Assembly: GCA_964421245.1 (NCBI GenBank)
Contig: CAYQVW010000029.1
Coordinates: 1 to 13,194 of the forward strand
Reading direction: 5' to 3'
Length of the DNA stretch: 13,194 nucleotides
From: CAYQVW01 sp964421245
GTDB lineage: Bacteria; Margulisbacteria; WOR-1; XYC2-FULL-46-14
The notes beneath the pieces are model-generated. The model ran no database searches. It was not told the DNA's origin and saw only the letters and a program-made list of their open reading frames with translations. A program made the translations under genes and the position numbers. Below are positions 7,387-13,131 of the stretch, piece after piece; position 1 is the stretch's first letter, and each line of letters starts with the position of its first letter.

Positions 7387-7426
7387 CTGATGTCCTGATA
7401 TACTGATAAACTGATACTCTGACACG
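7387..7426 (+). repeat. degenerate 8-bp repeat upstream of the tRNA gene
   Basis: Five CTGA(T/C) cores start at 7387, 7395, 7403, 7411 and 7419, exactly 8 bases apart: CTGATGTC, CTGATATA, CTGATAAA, CTGATACT and CTGACACG. The 3 bases after each core vary. The array fills the gap between the phosphorylase stop and the tRNA. Confidence 0.85.
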
Positions 7427-7501
7427 GCCCTATCGTCTAACGGTTTAGGACGGTACCCTCTCAAGGTACAAATAGGGGTTCGATTCCCCTTAGGGCTACC
7501 A
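7426..7501 (+). tRNA. tRNA-Glu (CTC anticodon)
   Basis: The cloverleaf closes fully by eye. Acceptor GGCCCTA (7426-7432) pairs with TAGGGCT (7491-7497), with one G-T pair. D stem GTCT/GGAC. Anticodon stem GTACC/GGTAC around loop CTCTCAA (7458-7464), anticodon CTC at 7460-7462, which reads the Glu codon GAG. T stem AGGGG/CCCCT with loop TTCGATT. The discriminator is A and CCA is encoded (7499-7501). The opposite strand carries the 3' end of a 142-codon frame. Confidence 0.97.
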
Positions 7502-7889
7502 AATTTTGCTGCAGATCCACACAAAATCGTGTAAGCCTTGCTGTTTCTTTCAATCGCTGAGCTGTTTTGGCATCCATCGGTCTCTTCTTGTCTTGTTTAT
7601 TCTTAACTTTAACAGCTTTATAACATAAACTAGCAGCGGTCTCTGCCCATTGTTTTGCTTCTGGCGTTCTGTATAGTGTTTTACAAGCTATTTTTCCATA
7701 TCGAGGTTGAAAAACATCACATTTTGTTCGAAAACTTCTATTGCTATCCTTATAAATACCGTAAGTTGTACGTTTTTTTGTTTTATGATGTTGAGTGACT
7801 TGAATCCCCCTCTTTTTCTTAGAAACATGCCCTACTGTAATCCAAGTCTTCGAATCAATCTTAACTGTTATCCCATTAACTGCAGTCAT
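7461..7889 (-). CDS. basic orphan protein, 142 aa, reads antisense into the tRNA
   Basis: I do not recognise it. A strong GGGGAGG Shine-Dalgarno lies about 9 bases before the ATG, and a sigma-28-like promoter precedes it, so a real gene starts here. The protein is small and Lys/Arg-rich, with a beta-prone N-terminal half (GITVKIDSKTWITVGHV) and a more helical C-terminal half; the charge would allow nucleic acid binding, but no known motif is seen. The last 13 codons (LVALRGIEPLFVP) are the reverse complement of the 3' half of tRNA-Glu, and the stop codon overlaps the tRNA anticodon loop. This tail is tRNA sequence read backwards, not a protein motif. Either the gene lost its own stop when the tRNA came to lie next to it, or the two have always overlapped. 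Confidence 0.6.
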   Translation of the reverse strand: MTAVNGITVKIDSKTWITVGHVSKKKRGIQVTQHHKTKKRTTYGIYKDSNRSFRTKCDVFQPRYGKIACKTLYRTPEAKQWAETAASLCYKAVKVKNKQDKKRPMDAKTAQRLKETARLTRFCVDLQQNLVALRGIEPLFVP

Positions 7890-7936
7890 TACTTTTTTCC
7901 TCCCCTACAATCCTTACCTAGTATCATTGTACATAT

Positions 7937-7964
7937 ATATCAAACTAAAAAGACAAAAATTTCA
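7937..7964 (-). promoter_or_regulatory. sigma-28-like promoter, copy 4
   Basis: Read on the minus strand: GAAATTTT (7963-7956), an 11-base spacer, then TTTGATAT (7944-7937). The TGA beginning the motif is the stop codon of the 620-codon gene, so the promoter overlaps the end of its neighbour. The G of GATA is 52 bases before the ATG at 7889, with a Shine-Dalgarno in between. Confidence 0.55.
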
Positions 7965-9824
7965 AACAATTTTAGTTTTTTTACCAATGCGCATTCTTCT
8001 ATAAACCCATGCGCTACTAGCCTCCTTAAATTCCTGGAAAAATGGTACTAACTCGCCTCTGACATAATTCTCAAAATTCTGGTTTTGGAAATCTCCAGAA
8101 AAAGAAGAGACGTATTCATCAACCATTTCACAAAGCCTGACAATCCCAGCTTGAACCATCTCATCATAATAATCCCATCTTGAAGCAGTCATAATCCCCA
8201 CTATTTCTTTAACCAACCAAATGTTTCTCTCGATCAATTCGGTCCTCGCAGCTTGATCCCCTTGCGAAATTTTTTGCAAAAGATCAACCTGTTCGAAAAT
8301 TGTCATATGGTCAGCCTCATTAAAGTATCCAGTTAAGCGAAATCTAGTCGGCCCCTCTCTTGCACTCTTTTTCCATTCTTCCTCTGCTCTCCTTTTGCGC
8401 TCTATCCCTTCTACTTCGTCCATCATCTCTAAAATTGCCTCTTCTATCTCTCTTTTTTGTCTCCCAATTGCTGGCAATTGATCAAGTTTTTTTTGTCTTG
8501 CCAAACACATTTTACGCGCCAGCCCAATGCTTCCTGACTCAATTATCTTTGGAATGCACACAAGCGACCTTAATATTCTCCCATAACTAAGCAGAACAAA
8601 TCTATCGGTCAATCGGTTCATCTGTTTCTTTATCAACCCACTTTCTCCAGTTAAATCAATTACCAGTGGATTTCCCCGATAATCCCAGACTTCCTGACCA
8701 AAACGATCTCTAACAAAATGCACATAACCCGGCTGACCACCAAGAACCCTGGCCTCCAAAGAAGCATCGGGATAATCTGAGAAAGTCCCCCAATACCCAC
8801 CCATATCCAATGCTCCCCAGACATCTGTCTTCTGTCCAGAAATTATACAATTGCCCAAAGCCTTTCCATCTGATCTTTGTATTTTATTATCGGTAAGATT
8901 GTCAAAAACATTAACTAGCCTCCCTCTTTCAAAAGAATCTGGTGGACTATCGGGAGCAACTTCATAAATTCGAGAAAGTTTCTTACCGTCAACAATTCTC
9001 CCATCATGGACAACTTCCGCTCCTACAATAAATGCTTCTCCTCCTGTTGGATTGCGAATATCAGTAATATCAACTCGTACCAAATCCCCTCTAAAATCTT
9101 TGGCTAAACGCATCCAAGCTTCCCTTCCACCTAAACTTAAAAAACCACTCCTAGGAAGTGTAAAATTATAAATTTCATAATCATCGTCTAGCATATTAAA
9201 TTCCCTAGGCAATAATGCACCACAAAATGAAGAAGTATACCTTGCTTCACTTTTTTTCCAAACCAAGGCAAAAGAAACATCTAAATCAGACTCAAGGGAA
9301 TTACACCCAAAAACAAGTCCGGTTTTTATCCTCAACTTAACTCTTTCTCCGCAATTATTGGGAAACACAGTCCAAGCCCTGTTTTTTTCTCTCTCACCAG
9401 TCACCAAGGGTCTTCCGCCGCCGATATTCAAGTTCCCAGAAGCAGGAATACGAGTATAAACCGTCGCATCTTGTAAACCAACAAACTTTTTTCTATGAAC
9501 GGTCCCTACGTGAAGACCAACCATTTGATCTATTGGATTATCTATTATTGGAAAAAGCTCAAGCGAGGAACCATCAGAAAAGGTGCTTATTTGAGGTAAA
9601 CCATCTTTACTTTCAACTAAATAATTCTGCCCACCATTATTACGGAATCTTACGGATGGATCAAAATCAAGACAACCCCGGCTACTAAGTTTTCCAGTTA
9701 TCCCAATATCACCAAAGGCCCTTATCGCACTCCATTCTTGCCCTTTAGGTAAATCAGAAGATCTATAAACAGGGATTGATGGAGGCGCTATTTTTCTTAA
9801 TACAGAAACACTTCCAGATTGCAT
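7962..9824 (-). CDS. orphan protein with C-terminal sigma region-2-like domain, 620 aa
   Basis: No overall family recognised. Residues about 1-420 are mostly beta-prone and Gly/Asp-rich, without signal peptide or membrane segments, and contain aromatic-rich blocks such as WGALDMGGYWGTFSDYPDAS. Residues about 437-491 are highly charged and likely helical or coiled-coil (REIEEAILEMMDEVEGIERK). Residues about 506-605 resemble sigma-70 family region 2: LLQKISQGDQAARTELIERN, then LVKEIVGIM, then DEMVQAGIVRLCEMVDEY, then NFENYVRGELVPFF. The QAG motif and the F-x-N-Y-x-R-G pattern recall FliA-type sigma factors. No region 3 or 4 follows; the protein ends 15 residues later with a basic tail. There is no Shine-Dalgarno. 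The sigma-28-like promoter ends so close to the ATG that the mRNA would be leaderless. Function is unknown; a regulatory role in transcription is inferred from the domain alone. Confidence 0.7.
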   Translation of the reverse strand: MQSGSVSVLRKIAPPSIPVYRSSDLPKGQEWSAIRAFGDIGITGKLSSRGCLDFDPSVRFRNNGGQNYLVESKDGLPQISTFSDGSSLELFPIIDNPIDQMVGLHVGTVHRKKFVGLQDATVYTRIPASGNLNIGGGRPLVTGEREKNRAWTVFPNNCGERVKLRIKTGLVFGCNSLESDLDVSFALVWKKSEARYTSSFCGALLPREFNMLDDDYEIYNFTLPRSGFLSLGGREAWMRLAKDFRGDLVRVDITDIRNPTGGEAFIVGAEVVHDGRIVDGKKLSRIYEVAPDSPPDSFERGRLVNVFDNLTDNKIQRSDGKALGNCIISGQKTDVWGALDMGGYWGTFSDYPDASLEARVLGGQPGYVHFVRDRFGQEVWDYRGNPLVIDLTGESGLIKKQMNRLTDRFVLLSYGRILRSLVCIPKIIESGSIGLARKMCLARQKKLDQLPAIGRQKREIEEAILEMMDEVEGIERKRRAEEEWKKSAREGPTRFRLTGYFNEADHMTIFEQVDLLQKISQGDQAARTELIERNIWLVKEIVGIMTASRWDYYDEMVQAGIVRLCEMVDEYVSSFSGDFQNQNFENYVRGELVPFFQEFKEASSAWVYRRMRIGKKTKIV

Positions 9825-9830
9825 ACATAT

Positions 9831-9858
9831 TTATCTGAAATATATATAATAAATTTCA
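9831..9858 (-). promoter_or_regulatory. sigma-28-like promoter, copy 5 (leaderless)
   Basis: Read on the minus strand: GAAATTTA (9857-9850), an 11-base spacer, then TCAGATAA (9838-9831). The G of GATA is only 11 bases before the ATG at 9824, so transcription should begin at the start codon. An identical geometry occurs at copy 6. TTGAAA at the same place also approaches a sigma-70 -35. Confidence 0.55.
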
Positions 9859-9875
9859 ATGAAAAAGGCCGGATT
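9850..9875 (-). repeat. 26-bp repeat, copy at the 620-codon gene
   Basis: Identical over 26 bases to 13106-13131. On the minus strand it reads AATCCGGCCTTTTTCA followed by TTGAAATTTA. It includes the -35-like part of the promoter and 16 bases upstream. The GGCCGG core lies 43 bases before the ATG in both copies. A shorter relative (GAAAAAAGGCCGGATTGTG on the + strand) occurs at 12174-12192. Confidence 0.9.
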
Positions 9876-9877
9876 AA

Positions 9878-11656
9878 TTATTTTGACAATCTATCTTTTT
9901 GCGCATCAAGAGCATCAAAGATAACCTTTGGAGCATTCGGAACCTTTTTGTAGACCTCTCTGATTCTCTCGATCTTATCAAGGTTACCCTTAACTCTCAA
10001 AGTAAACATCTCTTTATATGATGTTTCAGTATAATCTTTGTTTAATACTTGTTTAAATAATTTCTTAAGATCTTCGTATTTTGGAATATATCCGGTTGCG
10101 GTTTTAATTGCATCAACATCACCGTTGACACGAAGCTCCATCCACTTTACCCAAACCGCCTTATCTTTTATTCCACTAATATAATTGCCATCTTTATCTT
10201 TTAAGAAGTAATTAACTGCAAAAATTGATGGCTGTTTCTTAAGTTTTTTACCAAACTCAAGATATTTATTAATATATTCGGCTAATGGAACAGAGACAAA
10301 ATCCATATTAGACATGATATTAAACTTTCTAACTCCAGATTTACCCAATGTTGCGGCAGTGGTTTCTGATTCAATCGACGCCCCCATAGTAATAACACCA
10401 TGATTCCAGTCAAAAGCCTGTTTAACCGGAACCCAGGTATCAGAATCACGTCCACCATAAATTATCCCGCCAACTTCTACTCCCTCTGCCGCATCAGCCT
10501 TAGGATCACGATTCTCAAGTGCACTGATTCTAATAGTATAACGAGCATTCATATGAGAAGGTTTGTGTTCGCTTCCCTCTTTCCATTCACCAGAATAGTT
10601 AATTCCGGCTTTTGGCATCTCTCTTCCATCTCCCAGCCAATGAGGTACACCATCGGTAATAAGAACGTTTGAGAAAATAACTTCTCCAGGAGAAGTTAAG
10701 GCACTAAATATTTGTGGATCTCCCTTAGCATTAACATCACGAATAATTCCAAAGATGCCTGCTTCTACGTTTGCTGCAATACAATTCCCATCCTTATTTC
10801 TAAGATATGCAATATCATCACCTACAATTGTCTCTCCCTGAATCATAGAAGTAGAAGTTTTTCCGCAAGCACTTGGGAATGCTCCGGTAAAATAAGTTAC
10901 GCGATTTTTTGGACCATGTACTCCCATAACCAACATATGCTCTGCTAACCACTCTTCCCTCATTGCTTTTTGAATTGCTAATCGAAGAGATAGTTTTTTG
11001 AGACCAACTGTGTTACCAGCATATTGGGTATTGGTACTAAAAACAATATTATCTCCTAAGTCAATATAAACCCTACGCCTATCAACGTTTTTACTAACTC
11101 CCCCCTCTAGTTCACCTGCTGTGTGAACAAATCTGAAGAAATCTTTAGCCTTCTTAAATTGTTCGTATCCGGTACGATATAGAATACCTTCTGAGTGAGC
11201 AACATAGCTTGAATCAGTTATCTGAACTGCAGAAATTGAAAAATCAGACCCCACCGGACCTAAACAGAAAAAGGCAACGATCATCTGTTTCCCTTTCATG
11301 CTATCTTTTAGAAATCCGTGAACTTCTGCTAATCCAGCCTCTTTTTCCGTTGAATTAATATTTGGACCAAGATCAACCCCTTTTGGAAGTAAATATTTTG
11401 TTTGGGCTTTATCTCTGGCTTGATCCTTTATACTGTCAAAATGATAGGTGTGTCCTTCCATAGAAAGCTTATGCTCTTCAGCATTTTTTATGGCAATATT
11501 TCTAATATAATCAGAGTCTTCTTGAGAGTCAGTTCGAACAAAAACAGAATCTGGATTACAATGCCCAACATATTTCTCAACAAAAGCCATTAATTTTGGG
11601 TTATTTAAAACCTCTATTTTTTTATACTGATCTCCACATTTTTCTTTAAGTCCCAT
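9878..11656 (-). CDS. pckG: phosphoenolpyruvate carboxykinase (GTP)
   Basis: 592 residues from the ATG at 11656, chosen over an in-frame ATG 36 bases upstream because GGGGGG sits 7 bases before it. It interconverts oxaloacetate and PEP with GTP/GDP in gluconeogenesis or anaplerosis. Diagnostic GTP-PEPCK blocks: EEWLAEHMLVMGV, the kinase P-loop FPSACGKTSTSM (about 260-271), GDDIAYLR for the Mg/Mn-binding site, IIYGGRDSDTWVPV, FDWNHGVITMGAS and SETTAA. The C-terminal IFAVNYFLKDKDG and MELRVNG segments are also as expected. It differs from the ATP-type enzyme in the P-loop context and in the ESETTAA block. It has its own strong sigma-70-like promoter overlapping the end of the MpsC gene and a leader of about 100 bases containing a terminator-like hairpin. 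Confidence 0.96.
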   Translation of the reverse strand: MGLKEKCGDQYKKIEVLNNPKLMAFVEKYVGHCNPDSVFVRTDSQEDSDYIRNIAIKNAEEHKLSMEGHTYHFDSIKDQARDKAQTKYLLPKGVDLGPNINSTEKEAGLAEVHGFLKDSMKGKQMIVAFFCLGPVGSDFSISAVQITDSSYVAHSEGILYRTGYEQFKKAKDFFRFVHTAGELEGGVSKNVDRRRVYIDLGDNIVFSTNTQYAGNTVGLKKLSLRLAIQKAMREEWLAEHMLVMGVHGPKNRVTYFTGAFPSACGKTSTSMIQGETIVGDDIAYLRNKDGNCIAANVEAGIFGIIRDVNAKGDPQIFSALTSPGEVIFSNVLITDGVPHWLGDGREMPKAGINYSGEWKEGSEHKPSHMNARYTIRISALENRDPKADAAEGVEVGGIIYGGRDSDTWVPVKQAFDWNHGVITMGASIESETTAATLGKSGVRKFNIMSNMDFVSVPLAEYINKYLEFGKKLKKQPSIFAVNYFLKDKDGNYISGIKDKAVWVKWMELRVNGDVDAIKTATGYIPKYEDLKKLFKQVLNKDYTETSYKEMFTLRVKGNLDKIERIREVYKKVPNAPKVIFDALDAQKDRLSK

Positions 11657-11675
11657 TAATAATCCCCCCCTATAT

Positions 11676-11713
11676 ACAAAAAGAGCCAACACATTAGATA
11701 ATTTTGTGTTGGC
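11676..11713 (-). terminator. terminator-like hairpin in the PEPCK leader
   Basis: On the minus strand GCCAACACA (11713-11705) pairs perfectly with TGTGTTGGC (11693-11685), a 9-bp stem with an 11-base loop, followed by TCTTTTTG. It lies downstream of the PEPCK promoter and 20-25 bases before the Shine-Dalgarno, so it can act as a leader attenuator. It could also end the MpsC transcript. Confidence 0.65.
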
Positions 11714-11762
11714 CTACATCACAACTGATCAACAATCCTTTGCCTTGTCAGCCTAATAATTA

Positions 11763-11792
11763 AGTATAACTGTCTTTTAAGTGTACTGTCAA
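11763..11792 (-). promoter_or_regulatory. sigma-70-type promoter of PEPCK
   Basis: Minus strand: TTGACA (11792-11787), an 18-base spacer, TATACT (11768-11763). The -35 matches the consensus in all six positions and the -10 in five. The -35 overlaps the stop codon of the MpsC gene. The predicted start is near 11756, giving a leader of about 100 bases. Confidence 0.7.
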
Positions 11793-12157
11793 CTGAACTT
11801 TTGCTCAACATTTTCTGAAACAGTAAAGATAATAACTCTTTCGCCGGTTGTTGTACTAATGTCGGTATGCAAACTAAGAGTTTGGGCACCGGTACAATCT
11901 AAAATTATTTGTTCGAGCAATACTTTTGCATCCTCAAGAAGCTTAACCCTAATTTGCTTGGTTAACATTTTGCCCTCATGGGTTTTGGCTAATTGTGTCT
12001 CGGCCGGAGTAAGCACCCCTTTTAGGCGAACAAAGACCATATCTTGTATAAGGTAGGTTTTAACATCCTTAGGTCCTCTACCCATATATTCACGTTCAAA
12101 TTTTATGATAGCCTTACTAATCTCGGCTTCGATTTGTCCTTTGGTTTTCTTGGTCAT
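11789..12157 (-). CDS. MpsC / DUF2294 family protein
   Basis: 122 residues, the full length of the small DUF2294 (PF10057) family now named MpsC. This family is linked in Staphylococcus to a Na+-translocating membrane-potential-generating system, although most members are uncharacterised. Family pattern visible: QIEAEISKAIIKFEREYMGRGP, then VFVRLKGVLTPAE, then a helical LLEDAKVLLEQIILDCTG block, then a strand ending IFTVSENVE. It is soluble, with no signal or membrane segment. No mpsA or mpsB homologue is in view, so any ion-transport role is unsupported here. There is no Shine-Dalgarno; TATCAT lies 7 bases before the ATG, so the mRNA may be leaderless. Its stop codon overlaps the PEPCK -35 box. 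Confidence 0.85.
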   Translation of the reverse strand: MTKKTKGQIEAEISKAIIKFEREYMGRGPKDVKTYLIQDMVFVRLKGVLTPAETQLAKTHEGKMLTKQIRVKLLEDAKVLLEQIILDCTGAQTLSLHTDISTTTGERVIIFTVSENVEQKFS

Positions 12158-12164
12158 ATATACA

Positions 12165-12170
12165 ATGATA
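12165..12170 (-). promoter_or_regulatory. possible -10 of the MpsC gene (leaderless)
   Basis: TATCAT on the minus strand, 7 bases before the ATG at 12157, the same spacing as TATAAT in front of the OB-fold gene. No good -35 is seen. A better TATAAT lies further upstream at 12228-12223 inside the palindromic element, but it would leave a leader without a Shine-Dalgarno. Confidence 0.35.
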
Positions 12171-12173
12171 GCA

Positions 12174-12192
12174 GAAAAAAGGCCGGATTGTG
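12174..12192 (+). repeat. intergenic repeat, left copy
   Basis: GAAAAAAGGCCGGATTGTG here corresponds to GAAAAAGGCCGGATTGTG at 13117-13134. The match continues after the 50-bp insertion as AAAAGTTTCAC (12243-12253 against 13135-13145). The two copies lie directly on either side of the 276-codon gene, in the same orientation. Confidence 0.85.
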
Positions 12193-12242
12193 TCCCGTTC
12201 TGCGGGATCCCGCTACAATTGTATTATATAGTGGAGGCGGGA
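12193..12242 (+). mobile_element. 50-bp palindromic insertion element
   Basis: Relative to the right-hand copy of the repeat, exactly 50 bases lie between GATTGTG and AAAAGTTTCAC. The insert starts TCCCG and ends CGGGA. It contains two adjacent hairpins: TCCCG-TTCTG-CGGGA (12193-12207), and TCCCGC (12208-12213) with GCGGGA (12237-12242) around a 23-base A+T-rich loop. The central GCGGGATCCCGC is a perfect palindrome. No target-site duplication is evident. It resembles a small non-autonomous palindromic repeat, but the family is unknown to me. It carries a TATAAT facing the MpsC gene. Confidence 0.6.
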
Positions 12243-12249
12243 AAAAGTT

Positions 12250-13080
12250 TCACAATCGTTTATATAAAAAAACCTCATTTCCACTATATCCAAACGGAGT
12301 TATTCTGGGAGACACTCTTGTACAGCTCAGCTCTACTAGATCTCTTTCATTAGATGCTACTTCGATTCTGATAAGGAAAGGACTATTAATTTCTTTATCA
12401 CTAACAATTAGTGCCCCACTAGGAAGAGACGGAACATAAGATCCCAATGTTGCATATGCCCCAGAATCACGAGTAGCTGATTTTATTAAAACAGAGCCAA
12501 GAGGAACACCAGTTAACAGATCTGGAGAATTACTCGAAGCAAAATTTTGTTGCACAATAAAAACATTATAACTTTCTTCAGCCAAATTGAACTCTATTTT
12601 ATACAGGCCTTGATAACCCTCTGCTTCCCAAACTTTTGGTTCTCCCCCCAAACCCACCACATCAAATATTGTGGTAAGTGCTGTTTCTTTGTATTTCGTA
12701 TAGAAGTAAACATGAAAATACCCGCACCGGTTTCTTTGTCTTGCTGAAGATACCAATATTCTACGCATTAAAGAGAGCTTTGCGGTTGTTGTCTCGTTAA
12801 CGAAAGGTAGCCTATCAAAACAAAAATATGTTCTTGAATCCATCAAGTGTGTCATTCCAGCAACATCTCCACCGAAACCAAGGTACGCCGCCGGACTTGA
12901 TCTAGTTTGTTCTGCAAAATGCTCTGCAATTTGCCTTGCTCCATAAATATTTCCACACCAAAAATCCCGAAATCCCCTTCCCCTGCTTAAAATATCTCGA
13001 GCAAGCTCAATTCTTTTTTGGACATGTTCTGTTTGAGTAATCTCCCTAAATCTTGCAGCTCCAACTTTCCCTAATATCAT
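12250..13080 (-). CDS. orphan protein, 276 aa, possibly methyltransferase-like fold
   Basis: Not recognised with confidence. Residues about 64-96 (AAYLGFGGDVAGMTHL, then TYFCFDRLPF) have the spacing of motif I of Rossmann-fold SAM-dependent methyltransferases: a strand, a Gly-rich turn, a helix, then a strand ending in an acidic residue. Later, LPSGALIVSDKE (about 219-230) resembles the strand after the usual GG turn. The Gly-rich turn is degenerate, so activity cannot be assumed. There is no signal peptide or membrane segment. No Shine-Dalgarno is present; the sigma-28-like promoter ends so near the ATG that the transcript would be leaderless. The gene is bracketed by direct repeats (12174-12253 and 13117-13145), which could reflect duplication or cassette-like movement. 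Confidence 0.65.
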   Translation of the reverse strand: MILGKVGAARFREITQTEHVQKRIELARDILSRGRGFRDFWCGNIYGARQIAEHFAEQTRSSPAAYLGFGGDVAGMTHLMDSRTYFCFDRLPFVNETTTAKLSLMRRILVSSARQRNRCGYFHVYFYTKYKETALTTIFDVVGLGGEPKVWEAEGYQGLYKIEFNLAEESYNVFIVQQNFASSNSPDLLTGVPLGSVLIKSATRDSGAYATLGSYVPSLPSGALIVSDKEINSPFLIRIEVASNERDLVELSCTRVSPRITPFGYSGNEVFLYKRL

Positions 13081-13086
13081 ACTTAC

Positions 13087-13114
13087 ATATCGGACTATTT
13101 AATAGTAAATTTCA
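13087..13114 (-). promoter_or_regulatory. sigma-28-like promoter, copy 6 (leaderless)
   Basis: Minus strand: GAAATTTA (13113-13106), an 11-base spacer, then TCCGATAT (13094-13087), the closest of the six to the sigma-28 -10 (GCCGATAA; CCGATAT in Bacillus SigD). The G of GATA is 11 bases before the ATG at 13080, as in copy 5. The spacer contains ACTATTTAATAGT on the + strand, a palindrome that might be an operator. Confidence 0.6.
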
Positions 13115-13131
13115 ATGAAAAAGGCCGGATT
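13106..13131 (-). repeat. 26-bp repeat, copy at the 276-codon gene
   Basis: Identical to 9850-9875, at the same distance from the downstream ATG. It continues into the intergenic repeat shared with 12174-12253; GTGAAA and TTTCAC (13132-13145) form an inverted repeat with a 2-base centre. Confidence 0.9.

Noticed and set aside
7387..7426. CRISPR array
   Set aside because: The 8-base period is far too short and there are no spacer-length unique segments. No CRISPR-like array was seen elsewhere in the window.
9850..9859. TTGAAA as an ordinary sigma-70 -35 for the 620- and 276-codon genes
   Set aside because: At 17 bases downstream the hexamers are NGATA(A/T) rather than TATAAT, and four of the six sites keep GATA at the same spacing; three lack the leading T. 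A sigma-70 reading is not excluded but fits less well.
9861..9875. AATCCGGCCTTTTT (minus strand) as an intrinsic terminator for PEPCK
   Set aside because: There is a T run after a GC-rich hexamer, but no upstream arm able to pair with CCGGCC, and the sequence is conserved as part of a promoter block instead.
11657..11692. Longer PEPCK start at 11692
   Set aside because: The internal ATG at 11656 has GGGGGG at the right spacing, and the extra 12 residues overlap the terminator-like hairpin.
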